This document shows positions 17,563-26,965 of a stretch of DNA of 64,000 bases, in pieces. Every line of letters starts with the position of its first letter. Positions within the stretch are counted from its first letter, which is position 1. The stretch is taken from the NCBI GenBank assembly GCA_963703665.1, contig CAVPFB010000006.1, positions 186,001-250,000 on the forward strand. Direction: 5' to 3'. The position numbers and the translations under genes were made by a program. Source of the DNA: AP-15 sp963703665. Its GTDB lineage: Bacteria; Pseudomonadota; Alphaproteobacteria; ATCC43930; CGMCC-115725. Below the pieces are notes generated by a model. That model worked only from the letters and a program-made list of their open reading frames with translations, was not told the origin of the DNA and searched no databases.

Positions 17563-18764
17563 AAGTCTTTGTTTTCGACTTGCTGGCTTATGGCGAGCAG
17601 CTCGACCATCTGAAGGTGGGCAGCGAGCTGCCCTATCCGCTGGCGAAACAGCACTTCAAGCCCGAGGTCGCGGCGCGGACCTATGCCGAGCATCTCGCCG
17701 CGTGGGAGGAGCTCGACCGGCTCGGCTATGACGGGGTCGGGTTCAACGAGCACCACTGCTCGCCCTATGGGCTGATGAACTCGCCCAACCTGCTGGCCGC
17801 GGCGGCGGCGCAGCGCACCAAGAAGCTCAAATTATTGATCTACGGCAACCTATTGCCGTTGCACGAGCCGCTGCGTCTCGCGGAAGAGCTGGCGATGCTC
17901 GACTGCATGTCGAACGGGCGGCTGATCTCCGGCTTTGCCCGCGGCATCCCGCGCGAATACCAGGTGCACAACGTGCCGCTCGCCGAGTCGCGCGCCCGCT
18001 TCGAGGAAGCTTACGACATCATCACCCGCGCCTGGAGCGAGGAGGTGTTTTCGTACCGGGCACGCTTCTGGAGCTACGAGGACGTCGCGCTGTGGCCGCG
18101 CCCGGTGCAGCAGCCGCACCCGCCGATCTGGATGCCGATCGTCGGCAGCAAGGAATCGATCGAGTTCGCCGCCAAGCACGATCTGCCGATCACCCCCGGG
18201 CTCGGCCGCTCGCGCGGACTGCGCGACGACATCATCCGTTATTACGCGCGCTGCCTCGACCGCGCCGGGCACCGCATCACGCCCGACCATCTGTCGCTCG
18301 GCATCAGCGCCTATGTCGCGCCGAGCAAGGCCGAGGCGGTGCAGCGAGATGCGGCCCCCACCACCTCTATTTCAACCGCACGCTGTTCAGCCACGGCAAC
18401 TTCACCGAGACCAGCCGCCAGCGCGAGACCGGCTATTCGAGCAGCGCGTCGACCGACTACGTGCGCCCGGAAAACCTGCGCGCGGCACAATTCGCCCGCG
18501 AGGATTTCCGCAACCTGACGATGGCCGAGGTCGAGCGCCAGGCCGAAGAGATGCCGTGGGGCACGGCCGACGAGGTGACCCGCGCGGATCATCGATGCGG
18601 CGGACAGCGCCGGCGCCGACAATGTGCAGGTCAGCCTCAACCGCGGGGTCTTGCCGCACGAGCTGTTCATCGAGCAGATCCGCCGCTTTGCCCGCGACGT
18701 GTTGCCGGCATTGCAGGCGCACCGGGTCGAGCGGGTGCCCTTGGCCGAAGAGGTCTCGGCCTGA
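17559..18764 (+). pseudogene. LLM-class flavin-dependent oxidoreductase, double frameshift
   Basis: Bacterial luciferase-like monooxygenase (TIM barrel, FMNH2-dependent). The first 260 codons read cleanly from MKVFVFDLLAYGEQ, with GFNEHHCSPYG and RPVQQPHPPIW typical of the family. Near 18345 the frame moves to PHHLYFNRTLFSHGNF..., and near 18585 it returns to the first frame (IIDAADSAGADNV... ending at 18764). The two shifts compensate: apparently one base lost and one gained. The intact gene would encode about 401 residues. It overlaps the upstream hydrolase as ATGA. Either a recent pseudogene or two assembly errors. Confidence 0.78.
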
Positions 18765-18784
18765 GCTGAGCGCTCCGGTCGAGA

Positions 18785-19282
18785 TCAGGGCGCGCAGGAG
18801 AGGTCGGTGCCGGCGACAAACGGCTGCATTCCCGAAGCGCCCGGAGGCGGGCACAGCAGCCATGCCGGGGCGGTGCTCGAGGCTCCCGCGCCGGCCGAGC
18901 CGGACCGATTGGCCCCGGCGCCGCCCAACGCGACCGAACCGCTGTCGTTGCCACCGCCGGCGGACGAGCTGCCGAGCGCGCTCTGACCGGTTCCGCTCTG
19001 CGAGGCGCCGGATGCGGCGCCCGCCACGGCGGCGCCAGGGGTGGCCCCGGTCGCCGCGGCAGAGGTCGCCGAGGTCGCCGAGGTCGATTGTCCTGCGGTC
19101 GACGGGCTCGCCGAGGCAGCGGCCGTAGTGCCGGCGCCGAGCGAGACGACGCCGCCGACGACGACGCTGCCCGGCGTTGTGCTCCCCGGCGTTGCGCTCC
19201 CCGGAGTTGCGGTCGTCTGCGCCGCGGCGGGGATCACCGCGGCCAGGGAGAACAAAACCGCATAGCGAAGTGAATGTGCCAT
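18785..19282 (-). CDS. Exported Ala/Ser/Gly-rich low-complexity protein
   Basis: 165 residues. It begins with a clear signal peptide (MAHSLRYAVLFSLAAVIPAAAQ), then TATPGSATPGSTTPGS pentad repeats and a long Ala/Ser/Thr/Gly-rich linker. It ends in a more ordered segment with two cysteines: PAWLLCPPPGASGMQPF followed by AGTDLSCAP. The last 27 residues look like the conserved part; I have no function for it. The two Cys could form a disulfide in the periplasm. Start chosen at 19282 because the signal peptide begins there. Confidence 0.62.
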   Translation of the reverse strand: MAHSLRYAVLFSLAAVIPAAAQTTATPGSATPGSTTPGSVVVGGVVSLGAGTTAAASASPSTAGQSTSATSATSAAATGATPGAAVAGAASGASQSGTGQSALGSSSAGGGNDSGSVALGGAGANRSGSAGAGASSTAPAWLLCPPPGASGMQPFVAGTDLSCAP

Positions 19283-19415
19283 AACACCAACCGGACCTCG
19301 ATATCGCCGCCTGCTCAACACCAGCCGCCTACCCACGTTCCGTCGCGGTCAGCTTGGTCCCACTCCGAGCCTGCGGCGCCGCGATAATCGGGTGCGGCGC
19401 ATCCGCGCCCGGCGC

Positions 19416-19961
19416 CTACGGCAATTTGCCGAGCGGGCCGGCGGTCGCGGCGATGCGCTGGACGATTGCCGATCTCGGCCACGCGATCTCTCCCTGCTCG
19501 AAGGCGACCACCGTGAGCCCGGCGAAGGCTTCGAGCAACTCGCCTGGGCGCAGCAGGAAATCGGGATTTTGCGGACGCCCGAAGCGCTCGTTGCCGCGAG
19601 CGAAGGTTTCGTAGATCAGGGCTCCACCGGGGGCGAGCGCCGAACCGACCGCCGGCAGCAGCGGCCGATGGAGGTAGTTGGTCACAACGATCCCGTCATA
19701 GCCGCCGCCCAGCCGCCATTCGGCGCCGCTTTCGAGGTCGATCTCGATGATTTCGCAGCCAGGCCCGGCGAAGCTGCGCAGCGCCGAGATGTCGCGGTCG
19801 GCGGCGCGGACGGCAAAGCCGCAGTCGCGCAACAGGCGCAGATGGCGGCCGGCGCCGGCCGCCAAGTCGAGCACCAGCCCTGCTGGCCGGATCAGCGACA
19901 GAAACCGCTCGACCCAGGCCGAGGGTGCGGTCAAGCCCGCGAATGTTGCAGGATTTGTCAA
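19416..19961 (-). CDS. Class I SAM-dependent methyltransferase (TehB-like)
   Basis: 181 residues with SAM motif I VLDLAAGAGRHLR (about 30-42), an acidic residue ending strand 2 (AADRD), and the motif IV region GIVVTNYLHRPLLP. Small stand-alone methyltransferase; the substrate is not evident. The architecture is close to the TehB/UbiE-like small methyltransferases. Divergent from the DUF1178 gene, 68 bp apart. Confidence 0.82.
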   Translation of the reverse strand: MTNPATFAGLTAPSAWVERFLSLIRPAGLVLDLAAGAGRHLRLLRDCGFAVRAADRDISALRSFAGPGCEIIEIDLESGAEWRLGGGYDGIVVTNYLHRPLLPAVGSALAPGGALIYETFARGNERFGRPQNPDFLLRPGELLEAFAGLTVVAFEQGEIAWPRSAIVQRIAATAGPLGKLP

Positions 19962-20029
19962 TGTTGTCGCCGCAGAATTGCTAAAGCCTGGGAGCCCGGT
20001 GTAAAACGCCGGTCAGGAGGGTCCGCTCG

Positions 20030-20443
20030 ATGATCTTGTTTACCTTGCGCTGCGCTCAGGACCACGAGTTCGAAGGGTGGTTCCGCGACGGCGCCGGGTT
20101 CGAGGCGCAGCAAGGGGCCGGCGAGATCGCCTGCCCGCATTGCGGCGACACCTCGATCGAGAAGGCGGTGATGGCGCCCCGTCTCGGCCGCTCGCGCGAG
20201 ACCGCACCGCCGCCTGCGGCGCTGGCCCGGATGCGCCAGGCGCTCGTTGAGATGCGCCGGAAGATCGAAACCCATTGCGACTACGTCGGCCAGCGCTTTG
20301 CCGAAGAAGCCCGCCGCATTCACTATGGCGAGACCGATCCGCACGGCATCTATGGCGAGGCGAGCGATGCCGAGTCGCGCGAGTTGAACGACGAGGGGAT
20401 CAGCTTTGGCCAGATCCCGTGGATCCCGCCGACCGACGGCTGA
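20030..20443 (+). CDS. DUF1178 family protein
   Basis: 137-residue cytoplasmic protein. It begins MILFTLRCAQDHEFEGWFRDG and has a CPHCGDTSIEKAVMAPRL segment that resembles a zinc knuckle. The C-terminal part RRKIETHCDYVGQRFAEEAR and IHYGE are family features. Function is unknown. It is convergent with ubiG (17 bases between stops). Confidence 0.86.
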   Translation: MILFTLRCAQDHEFEGWFRDGAGFEAQQGAGEIACPHCGDTSIEKAVMAPRLGRSRETAPPPAALARMRQALVEMRRKIETHCDYVGQRFAEEARRIHYGETDPHGIYGEASDAESRELNDEGISFGQIPWIPPTDG

Positions 20444-20460
20444 GGATCCGCGGCCCCGTC

Positions 20461-21201
20461 TCACTGGCGCACCGCCATTATCAGATAGTTGACCTCGACG
20501 TCCGGGGTCAGCGCCCACTCGCCGCGGATCGGGTCGTAGCCGACCCCGATGATCTCGACCGGGCGCAGGCGGTTGCGCCGCAGTCCGAGCACCAGCTCAG
20601 ATGGGCGCTGAAACTTGCGCCAGTCGTGGGTTCCGCGCGGCAGCCAGCCGAGGATATATTCGGCGCCGACGATCGCGAGCGCGAAGGACCGGGCGGTGCG
20701 GTTCAGGGTGGCGGCGATCAGCGCCCCTCCCGGGGCCACCAGCCCATCGAGCGAGCGCCAGAACATGTCGCGGTCGGCGACATGCTCGATCACTTCGAGC
20801 GCCAGCACCGCGTCGAAGCGCTCGCCCATCCCGGCAACCAATTCGGCGGCGGCGATCCGGTAGTCGATTTCGAGGCCGGTCGCCGGTGCGTGTGTCCGCG
20901 CCGCGGCGATGGCTTCGGGCCCGGCGTCGATGCCGGTCACCCTAAAGCCGAGCCGCGCCATAGGCTCGGCGACGAGGCCGCCGCCGCACCCGATGTCGAG
21001 CAGGGTCAGTCCGGCGAACGGCCGCAACTGGCCGGGATCGCGCCGGAAATGCTGGAGCAACCGGGAGCGGATAAAGCCGAGCCGAGTGGGGTTGAGCCGG
21101 TGCAGCGCGCGAAAGCTGCCCTCGGGGTCCCACCAGGCCTCGGCTTGCGCGGCGAAACGGTCGAGTTCCTCGTTGTCGACGGTGGTCCCGCTGGCGAGCA
21201 C
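20461..21201 (-). CDS. ubiG: Bifunctional ubiquinone O-methyltransferase UbiG
   Basis: Catalyses both O-methylations in ubiquinone synthesis; 246 residues. DRFAAQAEAWWDPEGSFRALHRLNPTR is the UbiG N-terminal signature, followed by SAM motif LLDIGCGGGL and the ALEVIEHVAD loop. The GTG at 21201 is chosen because GGGAGGG lies at good spacing upstream; a longer frame begins at 21276 but has no homology there. Substrate is the polyprenylated ring in the inner membrane. Confidence 0.93.
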   Translation of the reverse strand: MLASGTTVDNEELDRFAAQAEAWWDPEGSFRALHRLNPTRLGFIRSRLLQHFRRDPGQLRPFAGLTLLDIGCGGGLVAEPMARLGFRVTGIDAGPEAIAAARTHAPATGLEIDYRIAAAELVAGMGERFDAVLALEVIEHVADRDMFWRSLDGLVAPGGALIAATLNRTARSFALAIVGAEYILGWLPRGTHDWRKFQRPSELVLGLRRNRLRPVEIIGVGYDPIRGEWALTPDVEVNYLIMAVRQ

Positions 21202-21310
21202 GGCTCGACCCTCCCGGTTAAGCCTTCGGCCCGATGGCCTGGACCGCCGGAAGGGAGTATGTGATTTAACTCGCAACCCGGCAACGGCTCGAAAGGGTGT
21301 TCAAGAGAAC

Positions 21311-22531
21311 ATGGCGCGCCTCGTGCAGAAGTTCGGCGGCACGTCGCTCGCCGGTGTCGAACGGATCGGCAGCGTCGCCCGCCGCGTCGAACGCGAAGTC
21401 GACGCCGGAAACGAGGTGGCGGTCGTCGTCTCGGCGATGGCCGGCGTGACCAACCAGCTGGTCGAGTGGACGCGCCAGACGAGCCGGCTGCACGACGCGC
21501 GCGAATACGACGTCGTCGTCTCGTCGGGCGAGCAGGTGACCGCCGGCCTGTTGGCGCTGGCGCTGCAGAGCCTGGGGGTCGACGCGCGCTCCTGGCTCGG
21601 CTGGCAGGTCCCGATCCGCACCGACGGCGTGCACGGCAAGGCGCGCATCGAAGCGATCGACGTCGACGAGGTCGGCCGCCGCCTGGCCAGCGGCCAGGTG
21701 GCCGTGGTGGCCGGGTTCCAGGGGATCGATCAGCGCGGGCGGATCACCACCCTCGGCCGCGGCGGCTCGGACACCTCGGCGGTGGCGCTCGCCGCGGCGC
21801 TCAAAGCCGATCGCTGCGATATCTTCACCGATGTCGATGGGGTCTACACCAGCGATCCGCGGATCGTTGCGAAAGCGCGCAAGCTCGGTAGAATAACCTA
21901 CGAAGAAATGTTGGAATTGGCCTCGCAGGGCGCCAAGGTGTTGCAGACGCGCTCGGTCGAGATGGCGATGAACCACCGGGTGCGGGTCCAGGTGTTGTCG
22001 AGCTTCAACGACACCCCCGGAACCCTCGTGGTCGACGAGGACGAGATCGTGGAACAGCAGGTCGTGAGCGGCATCGCCTACAGCCGCGACGAGGCCAAGA
22101 TCACGGTGCAGAAAGTGGCCGACCGTCCGGGCGTGGCGGCCGCCATCTTCGGCCCGCTCGCCGACCACGCGATCAATGTCGACATGATCGTGCAGAACGT
22201 CTCGGAAGACGGCCGCGCCGATCTGACCTTCACCGTGGCGCGGGCCGATCTCGACCGCGCCGTATCGGTGTTGGAGGAGGGCCGCGAGCTGCTCGGGTTC
22301 GCGGCGCTGAAGCCCGATCCGAACGTGGTCAAGATCTCAGTCATCGGCGTCGGCATGCGCAGCCATGCCGGCGTTGCCCAGCAAATGTTTCGCACACTCT
22401 CGGAAAAGGGGATCAACATCCAGGTGATCTCGACGTCCGAAATCAAAGTCAGCGTCCTGATCGCCGCCGAATACACCGAGCTCGCCCTGCGGGCGCTGCA
22501 CACGGCCTACGGGCTCGACGCCGAAGGATGA
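21311..22531 (+). CDS. lysC: Aspartate kinase
   Basis: First enzyme of the aspartate pathway to lysine, methionine and threonine; 406 residues. The kinase domain starts ARLVQKFGGTSLAG and includes the GRGGSDTSAVALAAAL and FTDVDGVYTSDPR motifs. Two C-terminal ACT domains (about 265-400), including NVSEDGRADLTFTV, are the regulatory amino-acid-binding site. An internal start giving a separate beta subunit is known in some relatives but not evident here. The stop overlaps the next gene by 4 bp (ATGA). Likely feedback-regulated. Confidence 0.95.
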   Translation: MARLVQKFGGTSLAGVERIGSVARRVEREVDAGNEVAVVVSAMAGVTNQLVEWTRQTSRLHDAREYDVVVSSGEQVTAGLLALALQSLGVDARSWLGWQVPIRTDGVHGKARIEAIDVDEVGRRLASGQVAVVAGFQGIDQRGRITTLGRGGSDTSAVALAAALKADRCDIFTDVDGVYTSDPRIVAKARKLGRITYEEMLELASQGAKVLQTRSVEMAMNHRVRVQVLSSFNDTPGTLVVDEDEIVEQQVVSGIAYSRDEAKITVQKVADRPGVAAAIFGPLADHAINVDMIVQNVSEDGRADLTFTVARADLDRAVSVLEEGRELLGFAALKPDPNVVKISVIGVGMRSHAGVAQQMFRTLSEKGINIQVISTSEIKVSVLIAAEYTELALRALHTAYGLDAEG

Positions 22532-23679
22532 CCCTGGGCATCGCCGCGTCCGAATTTGCAGCAGAGAGGTTGCGCGCGGCGAGCGCGGGAGGTTCCGGGA
22601 CCGAGATTTGCCGCGCCGAGCTCGATCGGCTGTGGGCTCGTGGCCGAGCGGTGCTGGGCTGCGACGTGGCCATCATGGGCGGGGCGATGACCTGGGTGTC
22701 GGAGCGCCATCTGGTCGCCGCCATCTCGAATGCCGGCGGCTTTGGGGTCATCGCCTCGGGATCGATGTCGCCGGAGCTGCTCGCCGCCGAAATCGCCGCG
22801 ACCAGGGCGCTGACCGAGCGGCCGTTCGGGGTCAACCTGATCACTCTGCATCCGCAGCTGATCCAGCTGATCGAAGTCTGCGCCGCCCAGCGCGTCGGTC
22901 ATGTGGTCCTGGCGGGCGGCCTGCCGAGCGGCGCCGCGATGAGCCGGATCAAGGAAAGCGGCGCGCGGGTGTTCTGTTTTGCGCCGGCGCTCGGCTTTGC
23001 GCGCAAGCTCGTGCGCATGGGCGCCGACGCGATCGTCATTGAAGGCAGCGAAGCGGGCGGGCATGTCGGGCCGGTTTCGACCGGGGTGTTGGCGCAGGAA
23101 ATTCTGCCGCATCTCGGCGAGGTCCCGGTGTTCGTCGCCGGCGGCATCGGCCGCGGCGAGGCGATGCTCGCTTATCTCGAAATGGGCGCCTCCGGTGTCC
23201 AGCTCGGGACCCGTTTCGTCTGCGCCGAGGAATCGATCGCCCATCCACGCTTCAAGCAGGCGTTCGTCCGCGCCTCCGCCCGCGACGCGGTCACCTCTCT
23301 CCAGCTCGATCCGCGGTTCCCGGTGATCCCGGTGCGGGCCCTCGCCAACCCGGCGACCGAGCGGTTTCTCGTCGTGCAGCGCGCGATCATCGACCGGTTT
23401 GCTCATGGCGAGGTGTCGCAAAAAGACGCGCAGCTCGAGATCGAGCACTTCTGGGCCGGCGCCCTGCGCCGCGCCGTCATCGACGGCGATGTCGAGGCGG
23501 GCTCGCTGATGGCCGGGCAGAGCGTCGGTTTCGTGACCCGGGAACAGAGCACTGCCGTCATCCTGCAGGAGCTGATCGGCCAGGCGGTCTCGGTGCTCGC
23601 CGCCCGCGGCGGGGGCGGCCATCGTTCGGCAAGCTCGGATGCGCAGTCTTTGTCGAAAGGCCGGGGCGGGCCGGCATGA
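22528..23679 (+). CDS. NAD(P)H-dependent flavin oxidoreductase (nitronate monooxygenase family)
   Basis: FMN-binding TIM-barrel enzyme of the nitronate monooxygenase/FabK-like family, 383 residues. Visible features are IMGGAMTWVS at the N-terminus, NAGGFGVIASGSM, the EGSEAGGHVGP glycine/histidine region, VFVAGGIGRGEA and MGASGVQLGTRF, which bind the flavin phosphate. Substrate could be a nitronate or an enoyl thioester. It sits between lysC and ptsP with 4-bp overlaps on both sides, so it belongs to that operon. Confidence 0.87.
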   Translation: MTLGIAASEFAAERLRAASAGGSGTEICRAELDRLWARGRAVLGCDVAIMGGAMTWVSERHLVAAISNAGGFGVIASGSMSPELLAAEIAATRALTERPFGVNLITLHPQLIQLIEVCAAQRVGHVVLAGGLPSGAAMSRIKESGARVFCFAPALGFARKLVRMGADAIVIEGSEAGGHVGPVSTGVLAQEILPHLGEVPVFVAGGIGRGEAMLAYLEMGASGVQLGTRFVCAEESIAHPRFKQAFVRASARDAVTSLQLDPRFPVIPVRALANPATERFLVVQRAIIDRFAHGEVSQKDAQLEIEHFWAGALRRAVIDGDVEAGSLMAGQSVGFVTREQSTAVILQELIGQAVSVLAARGGGGHRSASSDAQSLSKGRGGPA

Positions 23680-25964
23680 CCGAGCTGAGGACGACCGAGG
23701 CTCCGGGCAGCATCAGCGGCACCCGCCGGCTGCTGCGCCGGTTGCGCGACATAATGGCGGGCTCGGCCACCGCCCAGGAGCGGCTCGATCGCATCGTCCG
23801 CATCGTCGCCGCCGAGATGGTCGCCGAAGTCTGCTCGGTCTACGTGATGCGTGCGGGCGAGGTGCTCGAGCTGTTCGCCACCGAAGGGTTGCGGTCGGAG
23901 GCCGTGCACCGCACCCGGCTGCGCGTCGGCGAGGGCCTCGTCGGATTGATCGCGGCAACGGCGCGCCCGCTGGCATTGACCGATGCGCAGGCCCACCCCG
24001 AATTCGCCTACCGCCCCGAGACCGGCGAGGAAGTGTATCACTCGCTGATGGGCGTGCCGATGCTGCGCGGCGGTCGGGTTCTCGGTGTGCTGGTGGTGCA
24101 GAACCGAACCTTGCGCCTTTATGCCGAGGACGAGATCGAGGTTCTGCAGACGATCGCGATGATCGTCGCCGAGCTTGTCGCCGGCGGCGAGCTGGTCAAT
24201 CCTGTCGAGATCGCGCAGAGCCACGCGGGGGTGATGCTCCCGGCCCGGCTCGTCGGGGTTCGGCTCAATCCCGGGCTGGCGATCGGGCCCGCGGTGCTGC
24301 ACGAGCCGCGCCTGCCGATCCGCCAGGTCATCGCCGAGGACGCCGCCGCCGAGCTCGCGCGCCTGCGGCATGCGGTCGCGGCGATGCGCGAATCGATCGA
24401 CCGGCTGGTCGTGGCGAGCCGCGGTCTCGGCGATGGCGAGCACCGCGACATCCTCGAAACCTATCGCATGTTCGCGGACGACCGCGGCTGGATCGCCCGC
24501 ATCGCCGATGCGATCCGCAGCGGCCTGACCGCCGAGGCGGCGGTGCAGAAGGTCCGCGACGAGACCAGCTCCCGCATGATGCAGGCGAGCGACCCTTATT
24601 TGCGCGAACGCCTGGTCGATCTCGAGGACCTCGCCAACCGTCTGCAGCAGCATCTGTCAAATCAGCCGCCGAGCGCCGCCTGGGCCGAGCTGCCGGCCGA
24701 GTTCGTGCTCGTCGCCCGCACGATGGGTCCGGCTGAGCTCCTCGATTACGCGCACCGCCGGATTATCGGCCTGGTGCTCGAAGAAGGCTCGCCGACCGCG
24801 CATGTGGCGATTGTCGCCCGGGCGCTCGACATTCCCGTCGTCGGCCGGGTAAACGAGGCCGTGAGCCGCATCGAGAACGGCGACATCGTCATCGTCGATG
24901 GCGACCGTGCGCAAATCCTGATCCGGCCGAGCGCCGACATTCAGCAATCGACGGCGGCGACGGTCGAGGCGCGAAACCGCCGCCGCACCCTTTACGACAG
25001 CCTGCGCAGCGCGCCGGCGATCACGCGCGACGGCATCGGCATCAGCCTGCTGCTGAACGCCGGGCTGTTGCTCGACATGTCGCAGCTGGCGGCGACCGGG
25101 GCCGAGGGAGTCGGTCTGTTCCGCACCGAGATCCCATTCATGGTGCGCGACACCTTTCCCGCGGTCGAGGACCAGAGCGAATTCTACCGCAACGTGTTCG
25201 AGCAGGCCAACGGGCGGCCGGTGGTGTTCCGCACCCTCGACATCGGCGGCGACAAGCTGTTGCCGTATCTGCCGCATGCGGTCGAGGACAACCCGGCGAT
25301 GGGCTGGCGGGCGATCCGCATCGGGCTCGACCGGCCGGCGATGCTGCGCGAGCAGCTGCGCGCGCTGGTGCGAGCCGCCGAGGGGCGCAACCTGTTCGTG
25401 AAATTTCCGATGATCGCCGAGGTCCCCGAGCTGGAGCGCGCCCGCGCCTTGCTCGATCGGGAGCTCGCCCGCGCTGCCGGCGAAGGCCGCACGCCCCCCG
25501 CCTCGGTCAAGATCGGCGTCATGCTCGAAGTGCCGGCGCTGTTGTGGCAATTGCCCGCACTGTGCCGGCGGGTCGACTTTCTGTCGGTCGGCACCAACGA
25601 TCTGCTGCAGTTCCTGTTTGCCTGCGATCGCGGCAATCCCCGGCTCGCCGACCGCTACGACGCGCTGTCTGCGCCGATGCTGGCGCTGCTGCGCGAGGTC
25701 GTCGCCCAGACCCGCCGTTCAGCCGTGCCGCTCAGCATGTGCGGCGAGATGGCGGGCAGCCCGATCGAGGCCATGGTCCTGATCGCGCTCGGCTTCCGGA
25801 CCTTGTCGATGACCGGGACCGCAATCGGCCCGGTCAAGACGATGATCCGCACCCTCGATGCCGCCGCGGTCGCCGAGTATGTCGCCGAGATCGGCAGCCG
25901 GCCGGACCATTCGCTGAGGCCCAAGCTCGAAGCCTATGCCCGCGATCATGCGATCGCATTGTAG
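23676..25964 (+). CDS. ptsP: Phosphoenolpyruvate-protein phosphotransferase PtsP (nitrogen PTS enzyme I)
   Basis: 762-residue enzyme I of the nitrogen-related phosphotransferase system; passes phosphate from PEP to NPr. An N-terminal GAF domain (about 22-165) precedes the PEP-utilising domains. The phosphorylated His is His376 in EGSPTAHVAIVAR. The PEP-binding barrel has GVGLFRTEIPFM, RTLDIGGDKLLPY and VGTNDLLQF, and the catalytic Cys is in LSMCGEMAG. The 3' end carries a 30-bp tandem duplication. The lysC-ptsP neighbourhood is widespread in alphaproteobacteria. No NPr or EIIA gene is in the window. Confidence 0.95.
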   Translation: MTELRTTEAPGSISGTRRLLRRLRDIMAGSATAQERLDRIVRIVAAEMVAEVCSVYVMRAGEVLELFATEGLRSEAVHRTRLRVGEGLVGLIAATARPLALTDAQAHPEFAYRPETGEEVYHSLMGVPMLRGGRVLGVLVVQNRTLRLYAEDEIEVLQTIAMIVAELVAGGELVNPVEIAQSHAGVMLPARLVGVRLNPGLAIGPAVLHEPRLPIRQVIAEDAAAELARLRHAVAAMRESIDRLVVASRGLGDGEHRDILETYRMFADDRGWIARIADAIRSGLTAEAAVQKVRDETSSRMMQASDPYLRERLVDLEDLANRLQQHLSNQPPSAAWAELPAEFVLVARTMGPAELLDYAHRRIIGLVLEEGSPTAHVAIVARALDIPVVGRVNEAVSRIENGDIVIVDGDRAQILIRPSADIQQSTAATVEARNRRRTLYDSLRSAPAITRDGIGISLLLNAGLLLDMSQLAATGAEGVGLFRTEIPFMVRDTFPAVEDQSEFYRNVFEQANGRPVVFRTLDIGGDKLLPYLPHAVEDNPAMGWRAIRIGLDRPAMLREQLRALVRAAEGRNLFVKFPMIAEVPELERARALLDRELARAAGEGRTPPASVKIGVMLEVPALLWQLPALCRRVDFLSVGTNDLLQFLFACDRGNPRLADRYDALSAPMLALLREVVAQTRRSAVPLSMCGEMAGSPIEAMVLIALGFRTLSMTGTAIGPVKTMIRTLDAAAVAEYVAEIGSRPDHSLRPKLEAYARDHAIAL

Positions 25965-26006
25965 GCCGCCCGCGATCCTGCGATCGCATTGTAGCCCGCC
26001 CGCGAC
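25941..26006 (+). repeat. 30-bp tandem duplication over the ptsP stop codon
   Basis: Units at 25941-25970 and 25971-26000 differ by only two bases, and a third partial copy starts at 26001. Each carries CGATCGCATTGTAG, so the stop is repeated in the same frame (period 30). It looks like replication slippage at the gene end. Confidence 0.8.
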
Positions 26007-26279
26007 CCCCCGAGCGCCGGGTAAGACGGCATCGCGGCAACGGAACGCGAGCGCCCGATCGACGATTGCTCATTGATGCCGGCTCGGATGGCCGCGACCG
26101 GTGCAGCCTGAGTGGCGTAAGCGGGCGCGGCGCGGGGACCGCATCCGCGCAATTGGAGAAGTCGGGCTCTTTTGGCAAGCTGGGTCTCAGAGCGCCCGTT
26201 CGATGGCTTTGTTTCCAAGGACCAAGCCCCCTGCCGCGAAAATCGCGCCGGCGGCGAAGCGCCGATTCCCGCCGGTCTG
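26007..26279. other. Non-coding gap after ptsP
   Basis: No supported gene, hairpin terminator or recognisable repeat. Short open frames here lack homology and ribosome binding sites. It may hold the decayed 5' end and promoter of the RodZ-like pseudogene that follows. Confidence 0.4.
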
Positions 26280-26874
26280 CGGTCTGCAGGCGACGTGCTG
26301 GGGCAGCAACGCGAGGTTCTCGGCCCTGAGCTCGGCGACGTGGCCGCGGCTCTGCGCATCAAGCCCGCCTATTTGGTCGCGCTGGAGGAGGGGCGCCCGG
26401 ACCGGCTTAGGCGGTCGGGTCGATGCGCACGTATGCCGATCATCTGGGGCTCGACGCCAGCGAAATACTTCGCCGCTTCCGCCGCGAGGCCACCGGACTC
26501 GGCGCCAAGACGGATCTGTCGTTTCCGATGCCGCTCGGGGAGCGCGACGTCCCGGGCGCCGCGACCCTGCTGCTGGCTATGCTGTTGACGATCTGCGGAT
26601 ACAGGACGACGCACCGTCGCGGGTGGTTCTGCAGGCCACGCCGACAGCGGGATCGAAGTGCGCGACGCGGGACGCGCGATCCTGTTTATCGGCGTGCTGA
26701 AGCCCGGCGAGACTTACCGGGTGCCCGATCGTCCAGGGCTGTCGCTGCGGGCCGGCGGCCTCAACATCCTGATCGACGGCAAGCCGGCGCCGCCGCTGGG
26801 GCCCCCCGGGTACGGTGCGCCGCAACGTCGCGCTCGATCCGCAGAGCTTGAGCGCGGCCGGCCCGGCCCGGTGA
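26280..26874 (+). pseudogene. Decayed RodZ-like gene (HTH plus DUF4115)
   Basis: Fragments of a RodZ-like protein occur in order in different frames: an HTH part (LGDVAAALRIKPAYLVALEEG), then RTYADHLGLDASEILRRF in a second frame, then a DUF4115-like C-terminus (RVVLQAT, IEVRDAGRAILFIGVLKPGETYRVPDR and LRAGGLNILIDGKPAPPLGPPG) in others, ending VRRNVALDPQSLSA before a stop at 26872-26874. At least three or four frameshifts are needed. RodZ-type proteins help organise MreB and cell shape. In alphaproteobacteria such a gene often lies just upstream of ispG, as here. Confidence 0.72.
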
Positions 26875-26965
26875 TCGATCGCCCGACATTCGCGGCCACG
26901 CCTTTTGTGCGCTGCCGAAACCGTCTATATGCGTCTTATGCGAAATCGCCCGAACGAGGATGATA

